Positions 8,863 to 17,564 of a stretch of 64,000 nucleotides of DNA are shown one piece after another. This stretch comes from Azoarcus_F sp036734105 (GTDB lineage Bacteria > Pseudomonadota > Gammaproteobacteria > Burkholderiales > Rhodocyclaceae): assembly GCA_036734105.1 (NCBI GenBank), contig DAIMZH010000002.1, positions 62,001 to 126,000 on the forward strand, written 5' to 3'. A model generated the notes under the pieces. That model did no database searches. It was not told where the DNA came from and saw nothing but the letters and a program-made list of their open reading frames with translations. The position numbers were made by a program, and so were the translations under genes. How positions within the stretch are numbered: position 1 is the first letter of the stretch; each line of letters opens with the position of its first letter.

Positions 8863-10404
8863 CTAACGCCGCAACTGGCCAATCAGCTTGTCCGGCAGTT
8901 CGCCCATCACCCGACCGGCGTTGCGCAACTGCTGCCAAAGCAAGGTCCAGTCCTGCGCGCGGCGGCGGGATTCGAGGCAGCGCAGCAGGCGCGCGCGTCT
9001 GGCCTCGTCCTGGGCACCGAGCATGGCAGACCACAGGCTGTCTTCCACGTTGTAGCTGCGGCCTTCCTGCAGGCAGACCGGTACGATCTGTTGTGGGTTG
9101 ACGTCGAGATCAACCGCCAGCGCTTCGACGGCGGCACGCACTGATCTGGCCTTGGGTTGGTCCGGGTTGAGCAGATTGTAGGGCGGCGACCACTCACCAG
9201 CGGGGCGCAGCCTGTCCATGCCGCTGGCGACAAGCACGATGGGTGGTGGGCGGCGGTTGCGGCGTTGTGCCAGACGATGGCGCAACTGATCCAGCGCAGC
9301 GCGTTCGGTGGCGCGATCCGGCCGGGTGAGCATGCTCACCCAGAGCACGAGATCAGCCTCGGCCACGTTCTTGAACAAGGCTTCAAATCCGGCTTCGTCG
9401 TCGCATCCGGGCGTGTCTATGATATGGGCGCGGGTCAGGCCATCGCGTTCGAGCTCAAACACCATGCTGCGGTCGGTGCTGCCAGCCAGCACGTCGGTGG
9501 CGGTTTTGAGCTGGCCGAAGAGCGCGTTGATGAGGCTGGACTTGCCGGCATTGCTGCGCCCTGCAACAACAATGACAAGCGGTGCGTCGGCCTCCGGCTC
9601 GGGTGTGCCTGCCGGTGTTGCGGTGTTGCTGGCGGACAGGCCGGAATCCACGCTGGCATCGTCGAGCGGTAGCCGACCACTGTAAAGATCAATGGCGTAA
9701 TAGCCCACCTTGCGCACATAGGCACGCAACAACCAGCGCTGAAGCTCTAATTGGGCCAGCCCGAAGCTGCGATTGCGCAATTGTCGCCAGGCCTCTCCCA
9801 GCAAAGCATCAAGCGGGTTGATGATGACGCGACCGGCACGATAGACATCAAAGAGCTTCTCGGCCTGCGCCTTCCAGCGCTGCGCCCGCAGTAGATCACC
9901 GATCTTAAGGCGGTGGCTCAATGGCACGTGCGCGACGATATCTGCTCGCAGATCACGGCTGGCGCGTTCGATGATCATCAAGGTGTGCGGCAGGGTGAGT
10001 TCCAACAAGGGGCGCTCGGTGTCGGGGTGGTAGGCGCGCGCTACGGTTTCGAGCGACTGGCGCCCAAGGGCCCACAGCCTGCCGCCGTCATCAAGCGGCC
10101 AGTCGTCCGGCTGCAGCGATTCAGCCAGAGCCTCAACCTTCTGCCACACCGCATCGGCTTCTGGCGGCCAGTCCGGAGCTGGCTCGGTCATCGCTTCGGT
10201 CAGCAGGCGGCGGTCGCGCCGCATGCACCATTGCTGCAGTCCGTACCCCGCCATGCCGCAGGCCAGAAACACGCTCAGCCACAGCAAAGTGTGGTCAGCC
10301 CGCCACAGCGCAACCAGGCCAAACACAAGCAAACCGAGCGCCGGCGCAGACAATAGCAACAGCGCCACCACTTGAAAGGGGTCAAGGCCTTTGAGCAACT
10401 TCAT
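8863..10404 (-). CDS. Membrane-associated P-loop GTPase
   Basis: 513 residues. Two hydrophobic segments (about 11-33 and 38-57) anchor the N-terminus. A long alpha-helical region follows, then the GTPase domain with Walker A/G1 GRSNAGKSS (282-290), a switch-I-type Thr region near 300-312, and G3 DTPGCDDE (330-337). A canonical NKxD G4 is not evident; VLVASGMDRLRP sits in its place. It lies downstream of a second GTPase on the same strand and its start codon abuts dispersed repeat copy A, which supplies the whole 5' leader. Membrane-remodelling or cell-envelope roles known for similar Era/dynamin-like GTPases are possible but unproven. Confidence 0.8.
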   Translation of the reverse strand: MKLLKGLDPFQVVALLLLSAPALGLLVFGLVALWRADHTLLWLSVFLACGMAGYGLQQWCMRRDRRLLTEAMTEPAPDWPPEADAVWQKVEALAESLQPDDWPLDDGGRLWALGRQSLETVARAYHPDTERPLLELTLPHTLMIIERASRDLRADIVAHVPLSHRLKIGDLLRAQRWKAQAEKLFDVYRAGRVIINPLDALLGEAWRQLRNRSFGLAQLELQRWLLRAYVRKVGYYAIDLYSGRLPLDDASVDSGLSASNTATPAGTPEPEADAPLVIVVAGRSNAGKSSLINALFGQLKTATDVLAGSTDRSMVFELERDGLTRAHIIDTPGCDDEAGFEALFKNVAEADLVLWVSMLTRPDRATERAALDQLRHRLAQRRNRRPPPIVLVASGMDRLRPAGEWSPPYNLLNPDQPKARSVRAAVEALAVDLDVNPQQIVPVCLQEGRSYNVEDSLWSAMLGAQDEARRARLLRCLESRRRAQDWTLLWQQLRNAGRVMGELPDKLIGQLRR

Positions 10405-10492
10405 CGTAAAACTGACTCCGGTTTGAAACCTCGCCCTTCAGGGCGAAGCGAAGGCAGGAACCCCGGCATGAAGGCCGAGGTTTCGGCCATAG
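10403..10492. repeat. Dispersed hairpin repeat, copy A
   Basis: Begins with ATCGTAAAACTGACTCCGG immediately against the minus-strand start codon at 10404, then GTTTGAAACCTCGCCCTTCA, and ends with GGTTTCGGCCATAGC. The inner hairpin CGCCCTTCAGGGCG is perfect; the second hairpin (CCCCGGCATGAAGGCCGAGG) is imperfect; the outer GAAACC/GGTTTC arms pair as well. Other copies lie at 13423 and 37881. Read on the minus strand, the repeat ends CGGAGTCAGTTTTACG then ATG, so it provides a GGAG element 11 nt before the start. Confidence 0.75.
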
Positions 10493-10533
10493 CTATTTGC
10501 TCGTATCCTCGCCGAGCTTGAACAAGCGACACC

Positions 10534-11763
10534 TCAGGCGTCTGTCTGCCTGTCCTGCCCAATTGACAGTTTCTGACCATCCTTCATGCTGTCCCGATAA
10601 ACCGTGCGCAAGGTATCAGCATCCACCTGCAGGCCAGCACGCCGCCGCGCAAAGAAATAAACCGCTGCCTTGCCCAGCGCATAAGTGCTTGCCGCGCTTG
10701 CGCTGGCGCCCCACACTGCCCCAAGCGTCTGTCCCCAAACAGGCACCAGCTTGACAAGACTGCGCCCCAAGGCCCGGCTGGCATAGCCAACCGCCAGGCT
10801 GGCACCGACGAGGCCCAGAAACTCGCCTGCCACCCGCCTGTCCAGCGACTGCCCGTAGATGTTGGCAATGGCGTGCAACAACTTGGCTTGCACCGCAGTG
10901 ACCGAGACCACATCCACAACAGGAAGTGCCCCCAGTCCGCCAGCACTGAGCGAATGAGCGACGATTTGCTGGTGGGCCGCGCGCGCAAACACATCACGCA
11001 CGCCGGCGTCCATACCCAGGCGCTCGCGCAGGCCAAACGACGAAGCGGATTCGATACGCTGCCACAGCGCTTCGAGCCCGTAATCCACGGGGTCAAAGCC
11101 ATCTTCTGGCAGGGTCAGGTCGAGGGCAACAAACACGGGGGGCGCATCACCCGGCAAGTCTGACAACGCATCGCGCTGCGCCAGCAAGGCGCGTCGCAAG
11201 TCGGCGGGCAGCGACAAGGGCAGCGGTGAGGCATCAAACGGCCATGGTTGCGGGTGCGCCATACCCGGCGGATAAAGCTCGTGCAGCCCGGTCTGGGCCA
11301 CTAGCACCGGCCAGCCGGGGTGACGCCGCCGCACGGCACGCAGGACATTGCCCACGGCGCGCTGATCCTGGTCAGCCACCTTCATCACCGCCAGCACCAG
11401 ATGTGCCCGCGACTCACAATAACGAATGTCTTCGGCAGGATCGTAGTCACGCTCACCCAACCCACGGGTGTCAAGAAAACGCACAAGCGGCTTGTCGGCC
11501 GGATAATCAAACACGGCTGCATCGCGGGTGCAGGGTGAAAAGCCATTGCCGATCTCGGCACGCGGGTGGCCGGTGAGCGCATGGATGATGGAGCTTTTAC
11601 CAGCCTGCGTCTTGCCCAGCAACCAGATCACTGGCACCGGTATACGTGCAGATGCCTCGCTCAAGGCCTGCTGCAGCGCGGCCTCATCCACCGACGGCGA
11701 CAGCAAGGCTTCGCGCAAGCGATACCAGTAGTCGGACCAATTCTTGATGTCAGGCAGCTTCAT
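10534..11763 (-). CDS. GTPase with DUF697 (YcjF-like) C-terminal domain
   Basis: 409 residues. The GTPase domain comes first: G1 GKTQAGKSS (about residues 50-58), G3 DTRGLGE (about 97-103) and a G4-like position in AQTGLHEL. The C-terminal 150 residues (LPVVDVVSVTAVQAKLLHAI onward) match the DUF697/YcjF pattern of amphipathic and hydrophobic helices with Gly/Ala-rich GASLAVGYASRALGRSL. The start at 11763 is chosen because MKLPDIKNWSDYW begins the ordered region. It lies just upstream of a second GTPase, with a repeat copy between them. Function is not established; YcjX/YcjF-type pairs are linked to envelope stress. Confidence 0.82.
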   Translation of the reverse strand: MKLPDIKNWSDYWYRLREALLSPSVDEAALQQALSEASARIPVPVIWLLGKTQAGKSSIIHALTGHPRAEIGNGFSPCTRDAAVFDYPADKPLVRFLDTRGLGERDYDPAEDIRYCESRAHLVLAVMKVADQDQRAVGNVLRAVRRRHPGWPVLVAQTGLHELYPPGMAHPQPWPFDASPLPLSLPADLRRALLAQRDALSDLPGDAPPVFVALDLTLPEDGFDPVDYGLEALWQRIESASSFGLRERLGMDAGVRDVFARAAHQQIVAHSLSAGGLGALPVVDVVSVTAVQAKLLHAIANIYGQSLDRRVAGEFLGLVGASLAVGYASRALGRSLVKLVPVWGQTLGAVWGASASAASTYALGKAAVYFFARRRAGLQVDADTLRTVYRDSMKDGQKLSIGQDRQTDA

Positions 11764-12496
11764 GCTGGTTGAGCGTAGTGTGAACTGCAAACAGCATAAG
11801 GGCTTGTACCACCCTTGAACAGGCTGCTATCCGAATAGTTCAGACTTCGGGAGGAGCGCGCGGGTGGCGGCGCTTGAACGCATTGCGCGCCCTGCCGGAC
11901 CCACCCGCCTGCCGCCGATGCCGTTGACGGTTTTTGAATCACCCGTCGGAGCCCAAGTTTTACCGAGAGGCAGCATGTTTTGACGCATCACTTGAATTGG
12001 CTTGACCAGAGTGACTGTGATCGCCGCTTAATGCTGCGGGAGATCTGTCTTTCCCCGATGTATGCCTTGTTTTGCGGTTTTCACGCTTTGGCATGCCTCA
12101 CTTGTAACCCGGACAGGCTGGGACACAGCTTTGCTCAATCGTTCCCATCCGCCATCGGGCAAGGGCCTAAGCCCATTGCCGCTTACACCGCAGCAGTGCT
12201 CGCTCTTAATCTAGACAATGAGAACACAACACGCAAGCAGCAAAAAAGTGGCGCGAGCGCGCAGTCCACGACGCCGGAAATCTGGCGCGACCGCTTTTGT
12301 CAACGCATCTACTGCACAAAAGCTTGACTTGTCATGTTGCTGGATTAATGTGGACCCATATCGGGGAAACTCTTCCCGCCCGGAATGCGTGCAGGCTCAC
12401 CGCAGCGCCAGATTGCGCGACGGATTGAGCCCTTTGTCGCTTGGTGCACGTTCACCGCAGCGCTTATTGGTTTTCAACACGACGGGAGGCTTGCAA
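11764..12496. other. Long divergent intergenic region upstream of the phasin gene
   Basis: About 730 nt between the minus-strand GTPase and the plus-strand phasin. No coding signal, tRNA or repeat was recognised. A weak sigma70-like candidate is TTGACT at 12324-12329 followed after 16 nt by TAATGT at 12346-12351, about 145 nt before the phasin ATG. The open frame reading into the phasin from 12218 has basic, low-complexity content and no ribosome-binding site, so I treat it as untranslated. Confidence 0.4.
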
Positions 12497-13366
12497 ATGT
12501 TCAAGGATTACAAGGCGTTGTTCAAAAGTCTGCGCGAGACGCAGGAAAAGCTGTGGAGCAATGCCACCGCCTGGGCGCCTGGCGCCAGACTTTCACCCGA
12601 GCTCGACGCCTGGCAGCGCGACATGCTGGGAAACCTCAATGACTGGGCAGAACAGGCGGTTGATCAATCGCTTGAACTGCAGAATGCGTGGCTGGCCCAG
12701 TGGTCGGGCCGTGCCACCGAGAAAAAGGTCAAACCACGGCTGTTTGCCGAAATGAACAGCGAAGCCCAGCAAGCCGCACAGCGATGGATGGAACAGCAGA
12801 ACGCGCTGTGGAACCAATGGCTGAGCATGTTGAGCAAGAGTGGTACCGAGTTTCCCGGTCAAGTCGACATGGAAAAGGCCTTCCGCGAATCCAACCAGCG
12901 ACAGATGGAGTTGCTGGCCGAGTGGGCGAAAATGGGCAATTTCGAAGACTTGTCGATGAAAGAGATGAACAAGCTCGCTGACCAGATCGCCAAGTCCCTG
13001 CAAAAGTCCATAGACACGCAGCGACAGCTCTGGTCATACTGGTTTGACGAGTTCCGCAAGGCCTCGACCGCGCTGAGCAGCACGCTGGAAGCAGCCCCCA
13101 TGTCCAGCGCAAGCGCTGCCGCTGAACCGGCCCCGGCCCCGACCGCCAAACCCGCCACTGCCAACGAGGCCGACCTGAAGCAGATCTCCGGCATTGGTCC
13201 CGGTCTCGAGAAAAAGCTCAAGAGCGCGGGTTACATCAGCCTTGAACAAATCGCCAAGCTCACCGATGAGCAGATTGCCGAGCTTGAAAAGACCGTAATC
13301 CGCTTTTCCGGTCGCATCAAGCGTGACGACTGGATGGGTCAGGCACGCAAGCTGCTAGGCTTATAG
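12497..13366 (+). CDS. Phasin with C-terminal helix-hairpin-helix domain
   Basis: 289 residues. The first about 195 residues are Gln-, Trp- and Glu-rich helices (MFKDYKALFKSLRETQEKLW onward) typical of polyhydroxyalkanoate granule phasins, which coat PHA granules. An Ala/Pro linker (about 200-225: SASAAAEPAPAPTAKPATA) leads to a helix-hairpin-helix-like unit, LKQISGIGPGLEKKLKSAG, ending in RIKRDDWMGQARKLLGL. That domain binds DNA or protein in other families, suggesting a link between granules and nucleoid or a partner. The ATG at 12497 has GGGAGGC 9 nt upstream. No PHA synthase gene is nearby. Confidence 0.85.
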   Translation: MFKDYKALFKSLRETQEKLWSNATAWAPGARLSPELDAWQRDMLGNLNDWAEQAVDQSLELQNAWLAQWSGRATEKKVKPRLFAEMNSEAQQAAQRWMEQQNALWNQWLSMLSKSGTEFPGQVDMEKAFRESNQRQMELLAEWAKMGNFEDLSMKEMNKLADQIAKSLQKSIDTQRQLWSYWFDEFRKASTALSSTLEAAPMSSASAAAEPAPAPTAKPATANEADLKQISGIGPGLEKKLKSAGYISLEQIAKLTDEQIAELEKTVIRFSGRIKRDDWMGQARKLLGL

Positions 13367-13422
13367 CCCGGATCACCATGCAGCCGACTACTGCGTGGTG
13401 ATCTGCGCCGCATGGCGCATTG

Positions 13423-13540
13423 ATCGTAAAGCTGACTGCGGTTTGAAACCTCGCCCTTAAGGACTAAGTGGAATCCGGGGTTTCGACCGTAGCGTTTTTG
13501 GGAGGGGATACGAGCCCCTTTCTGTTAATCAGTTGCTGCT
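13423..13540. repeat. Dispersed hairpin repeat, copy B
   Basis: Degenerate copy in the 276-nt gap between phasin and phosphatase genes. It starts ATCGTAAAGCTGACTGCGG, continues GTTTGAAACCTCGCCCTTAA and reaches GGGGTTTCGACCGTAGC at about 13492. It shares a further TTGGGAGGGGAT and TAATCAGTTGCT tail (to about 13540) with copy C. The first hairpin has lost its complementary arm. Its minus-strand end is followed 3 nt later by an ATG opening only a 10-codon frame, so no gene is attached here. Confidence 0.65.
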
Positions 13541-13642
13541 CAAGCAAGCCTGCAAGCCTTCATTTTCATGTCATCTCACTGCAACGATCCGGTCATTCTG
13601 GCTGGATAGCCTCAAGGCTTTGAATCCTGCGTGGAGTGCGTG

Positions 13643-15688
13643 ATGACCAAGAAGACCTGTACTCTCGTCATTGACAATGGTGATGGCGACGAGGCACCGT
13701 CCAATCCGTCCCTCAATCCATCATTCGAACAGATCCTGCTGGCCAGGGTGTCTCGCCGTGGTGCGCTGAAGGGCTCCCTGAGCGCATCAATCGCCATGAT
13801 GTTTGGCGGCATCGGCCCGGCGCTGGCTGCAAACAGTCCGACCAGCATGACCGGGCGTCTGGGGTTCTCTCCGGTTCCAGTCAGTGACGCCGATAGCGTG
13901 GTCGTGCCTGCCGGTTATCGGGTACAGGTGCTGGCACCCTGGGGTGAGCCGATCAGCGGAAGCTTTCCCGCTTTCGACCCACTGCGCAATTCGGGTTCCG
14001 ATCAGGCTGAGCAAGTCGGGAGTCATCACGACGGCATGCATTTCTTCCCGATCGAAGGACAATCGCCCAACGCTGGAAGCTCCGACGACGGTCTGCTCGT
14101 CATGAACCACGAATATGTGGAGCCACGCTACATGCACAGCTCTGCGGTCGGGCAGGCCTTGAGCCGCAGCGCGGTTCCAGCCCTGGTTGATGGAAAACGT
14201 CCGGCAGACGAAGTGCTCAAGGAGCTCAACGGCCATGGCGTGTCGGTAATCCGGATTCGCCGTCAGGATAACGGCGAATGGGCTATCGTCCCGGACGCGC
14301 GCAATCGACGGATAACCGCTCTGACCGAGATGCAAATCGGCGGACCTGTGCGCGGGCACTCTCTGGTCATGACCCGTTTCAGCCCCGATGGCACTCGCAC
14401 CCGTGGCACCTTGAACAATTGCGCGCATGGCGTGACGCCCTGGAACACCTACCTCACCTGCGAAGAAAACTGGGCGGGTTATTTTGTGAACAAGGATGAG
14501 CAGCCGAGAGAGCACAAGCGCTATGGCGTCGCCACCACAAGCGCACGCTACGGCTGGAATCTGGCTGATAACGGCGCCGACGAATACATGCGCTTCGACG
14601 CCAGCGCCATCGGGACCAGCGCCGCTGATGATTACCGCAACGAACCGAATACCTTTGGCTGGATAGTCGAGATCGACCCCTTCAAACCGGATTCCGTGCC
14701 AGTCAAGCGCACTGCGCTGGGACGGTTTGCTCACGAAGGCGTGATCTTTCACGCCGCACAGGAAGGCAAGCCGGTGGTCTGCTATTCCGGCGACGATGCC
14801 CGCCACGAATACATCTACAAGTTTGTCAGCGCCAGGCCTTATCAACGTGCCACCGCCAATGGCAGTCTGCTGGATGAAGGCACACTCTATGTGGCGCGGT
14901 TCAACGCCGATGGAACTGGCGAATGGTTGCCACTCGTCTGGGGACAAGGACCGCTTGTGCCGGAACAGCCCAACCAGGGCGAAGCACAGGACTGCAGTTG
15001 TTTTCAGAGCCAGGCTGATGTGTTGGTGAATACCCGGCTTGCCGCCGACGCAGTAGGTGCCACCAAGATGGATCGCCCGGAGTGGGGTGCCATCGATCCG
15101 GCAAATGGCATGGTGTATTTCACCTTGACCAACAACACGCGCCGCGAAGTAGGTGATGCCGCGAACCCTCGCCCCCAGAACCGCTGGGGTCATATCATCC
15201 GCTGGCTTGAAGATGGCAACGACCCGGCTGCGACAAGCTTCCGCTGGGACATCTTTCTGCTCGCCGGACCCACGCAGGACTCGGAGTTCAACGGCAAGCC
15301 GCTCAGTGACGACCAGATCTTCAACAGCCCCGATGGACTGTGGTTTGATGCGGACGGTCGGCTGTGGATTCAGACCGACATCAGCGAAGGCGTCATGAAC
15401 ACCGGCGACTTTGCCGAGTTCGGCAACAACCAGATGCTGGCCGCAGACCCCGCAACAAAGGAATTGAAGCGCTTTCTGACCGGGCCGGTCGGCCAGGAAA
15501 TCACCGGGGTGGTCACCACCCCCGATGGCAAGACCATGTTCGTCAATATCCAGCACCCGGGCGCAACTACAAGCCCCGAGGATTTTGCGGCAGGCAAGCT
15601 TGTCGGAACCTGGCCGCACACCGGCCCCTGTGGTCGCTCGGCCACCATCGTGATTACGCGTGACGGTGGCGGGGTGATCGGTAGCTGA
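13643..15688 (+). CDS. PhoX-family (DUF839) phosphatase, Tat-exported
   Basis: 681 residues. The N-terminus carries a twin-arginine signal: SRRGALKGSLSASIAMMFGG (about residues 35-54) followed by an AxA-like site (ALAAN). The body matches PhoX/DUF839 proteins, with DDGLLVMNHEYVEPRY, NCAHGVTPWNTYLTCEENWA and the C-terminal SPDGLWFDADGRLWIQTD. PhoX enzymes are periplasmic Ca/Fe-dependent alkaline phosphatases whose first ligand cysteine (here in CEENW) binds iron. The ATG at 13643 has GGAG 6 nt upstream. It stands alone between the phasin and the R-M pair. No Pho box was recognised. Confidence 0.88.
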   Translation: MTKKTCTLVIDNGDGDEAPSNPSLNPSFEQILLARVSRRGALKGSLSASIAMMFGGIGPALAANSPTSMTGRLGFSPVPVSDADSVVVPAGYRVQVLAPWGEPISGSFPAFDPLRNSGSDQAEQVGSHHDGMHFFPIEGQSPNAGSSDDGLLVMNHEYVEPRYMHSSAVGQALSRSAVPALVDGKRPADEVLKELNGHGVSVIRIRRQDNGEWAIVPDARNRRITALTEMQIGGPVRGHSLVMTRFSPDGTRTRGTLNNCAHGVTPWNTYLTCEENWAGYFVNKDEQPREHKRYGVATTSARYGWNLADNGADEYMRFDASAIGTSAADDYRNEPNTFGWIVEIDPFKPDSVPVKRTALGRFAHEGVIFHAAQEGKPVVCYSGDDARHEYIYKFVSARPYQRATANGSLLDEGTLYVARFNADGTGEWLPLVWGQGPLVPEQPNQGEAQDCSCFQSQADVLVNTRLAADAVGATKMDRPEWGAIDPANGMVYFTLTNNTRREVGDAANPRPQNRWGHIIRWLEDGNDPAATSFRWDIFLLAGPTQDSEFNGKPLSDDQIFNSPDGLWFDADGRLWIQTDISEGVMNTGDFAEFGNNQMLAADPATKELKRFLTGPVGQEITGVVTTPDGKTMFVNIQHPGATTSPEDFAAGKLVGTWPHTGPCGRSATIVITRDGGGVIGS

Positions 15689-15944
15689 GTCAGAAAACGC
15701 TTTCTGCGCTCTGGAACTGGCTTTGAGACAAGGATTTCGCGCGCGCTCGGGTGTTGTGTCGCTCCGCCCCCCAACCGCGCGACTTCCCAGGCAGCAGCAG
15801 TCGATTTTTCCGAGGTCTATCATCCGCCGCTTACGGTTGGCGCTGACGTCGACGTCGGCCGAACGCCCTCATTGACTCCTGGATTTCCGCGCAAGCGCCG
15901 ACCAAAGAACGTAAAATGCCCCCGACAACGAACGGGAGGCCATA

Positions 15945-16904
15945 ATGCCGCTTACATCAATAGAAATATGTGCAGGCGCAGGCGGGCAGGCGCTTGGACT
16001 GGAGCAAGCGGGTTTTGAGCATGTCAGCCTTGTAGAGCTTGATGTTGCAGCTTGTCAGACTCTGCGGATCAACCGGAATCACTGGAATGTTACCGAAGGC
16101 GATCTTCGTCATTATTCAGCCGGAAAGTGGGAAGGCGTTGAGCTCCTTGCGGGTGGTGTGCCTTGCCCGCCATTTTCAAGAGCGGGCAAGCAGTTGGGCA
16201 GCCAGGATGACCGCGATCTGTTTCCGGAAGCAATTCGATTGGTCTCCGAGTGCAAACCCCAAGCCGTCATGCTCGAAAACGTTCGTGGAATGCTTGATTC
16301 CGTTTTTGACGACTACCGAGCCAAGATAATCAACGACTTGAAGAAGCTGGGCTATGTCGCGGAATGGCGTCTGCTTAACGCGAGCGACTTTGGCGTACCC
16401 CAGTTGCGCCCACGAGTGGTATTCGTGGCGCTGAAGAAGACTTCTGCAGAGCACTTCAAATGGCCGAGCGCGCTGGCTGTCCCGGCTCCCACGGTCGGCC
16501 AAGCGCTATTTGATCTGATGGCATCAAATGGCTGGCGTGGTGCTGAGCAATGGCGCGAAAGAGCCTGCGACATTGCCCCCACATTGGTTGGGGGCAGCAA
16601 GAAGCACGGAGGCCCTGACCTTGGACCAACCAGGGCAAAAAAGGCGTGGGCCTCCATAGGCGTTGATGGCATGGGCATTGCCAATGACGCGCCAGATGAA
16701 AATTTCATTGGCATGCCGCGCCTGACGGTACGCATGGCTGCCCGTATTCAGGGTTTTCCAGATCACTGGCAATTCAGCGGCAAGAAGACTGCAGCCTATC
16801 GGCAAATTGGAAACGCTTTTCCGCCACCTGTTGCTTGCGCAGTTGGTACACAAATACAAGCGGCATTGAATGCTGCTGCCAAGCCGAAGCTTAAAAGAGC
16901 TTAG
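15945..16904 (+). CDS. DNA (cytosine-5-)-methyltransferase
   Basis: 319-residue type II C5-cytosine methyltransferase. Motif I is ICAGAGGQALGL (8-19); motif IV PCPPFS carries catalytic Cys74; motif VI is ENV (111-113); motif VIII is QLRPR (153-157); the target-recognition region lies about 195-255; motifs IX and X are RLTVRMAARIQGFP and RQIGNAFPPPVACAVG. All catalytic motifs are intact. An HNH nuclease gene follows after 2 nt, so this is the modification half of an R-M system. It has AATGGGAGG-type purines upstream. Base composition looks somewhat more AT-rich than its neighbours, consistent with transfer, judged only by eye. Confidence 0.95.
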   Translation: MPLTSIEICAGAGGQALGLEQAGFEHVSLVELDVAACQTLRINRNHWNVTEGDLRHYSAGKWEGVELLAGGVPCPPFSRAGKQLGSQDDRDLFPEAIRLVSECKPQAVMLENVRGMLDSVFDDYRAKIINDLKKLGYVAEWRLLNASDFGVPQLRPRVVFVALKKTSAEHFKWPSALAVPAPTVGQALFDLMASNGWRGAEQWRERACDIAPTLVGGSKKHGGPDLGPTRAKKAWASIGVDGMGIANDAPDENFIGMPRLTVRMAARIQGFPDHWQFSGKKTAAYRQIGNAFPPPVACAVGTQIQAALNAAAKPKLKRA

Positions 16905-16906
16905 CA

Positions 16907-17527
16907 ATGACAAAGGGGAGAACTCCAAGGGGTGGGGCACGCGGAAAACTCCGTGCTCACTTTCTGGCGAATGTAGGCCGGGTCATGGATTCGGATGAAC
17001 TGCGGTCTGTTGCCGACAATCAGTCCGAATGGGCACGCCGTGTCCGTGAGCTTCGAACGGAAGAAGGTTTTTTGATTCTCACGCATAACGATCGCAGTGA
17101 ATTGAAACCAGGCCAATACTTGCTCGAAACGGCAAAACCACAGCCTGCTTTTGAACGGACCATTTCCAAAGAGACCCGGGCGTATGTCCTCGACCGAAAT
17201 GGTTTTACTTGCCAGATGTGCGGCGCGGTTGCTGGAGAGCCTCACCCTTATGACCAGACACGAAAGACTCGACTGCATATTGGGCATGTTATCGACAAAA
17301 GCAAAGGAGGGAGTGACGAGGTTTCCAATCTTCGCGCAATCTGTTCGGTTTGCAATGAGGGAGCACAGAACGCCACGCTTATTCGCCCGGACTTGAAGCA
17401 ACTGCTCATTCAAGTACGCAGAGGCACATCGGCAGATCAGCTAGAAGTATTGAAGTGGCTCATTGCAAAATTCCCGAATCAGGCCAAGGAACAAATTGAC
17501 GCCCGCAGTCACGGCGAGAAGCGGTGA
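16907..17527 (+). CDS. HNH restriction endonuclease partner
   Basis: 206 residues. An N-terminal winged-helix-like segment (about 10-75: LRAHFLANVGRVMDSDELRS onward) precedes an HNH domain: C102-x-x-C105, H124/H127 in LHIGHVIDKSKGG, N141 in SNLRAIC, and C146-x-x-C149-N150. The Cys pairs bind structural zinc and the His-Asn set the catalytic metal. Its start is 2 nt after the methyltransferase stop, so it is the restriction half of that system. Recognition sequence cannot be read. The gene ends inside an inverted repeat and faces the end of the eCIS cluster. Confidence 0.9.
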   Translation: MTKGRTPRGGARGKLRAHFLANVGRVMDSDELRSVADNQSEWARRVRELRTEEGFLILTHNDRSELKPGQYLLETAKPQPAFERTISKETRAYVLDRNGFTCQMCGAVAGEPHPYDQTRKTRLHIGHVIDKSKGGSDEVSNLRAICSVCNEGAQNATLIRPDLKQLLIQVRRGTSADQLEVLKWLIAKFPNQAKEQIDARSHGEKR

Positions 17528-17534
17528 CTGCGGG
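17502..17534. terminator. Inverted repeat at convergent gene ends
   Basis: CCCGCAGTCAC at 17502-17512 and GTGACTGCGGG at 17524-17534 form a perfect 11-bp stem with an 11-nt loop. It overlaps the stop codon of the HNH gene and lies 31 nt from the end of the convergent DUF4157 gene. It has no run of T on either strand, so it may be an atypical bidirectional terminator or only a transcript-end hairpin. Confidence 0.45.
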
Positions 17535-17564
17535 ATAGCCGCTGGCGACCTTGCTGTATCCGGG

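Noticed and set aside
12218..12496. N-terminal extension of the phasin
   Set aside because: Basic, low-complexity residues without ribosome-binding site; the strong GGGAGGC and phasin fold begin at 12497.
13787..15823. Long minus-strand frame opposite the PhoX gene
   Set aside because: Antisense shadow of a clear PhoX-family gene with Tat signal; no domains of its own.
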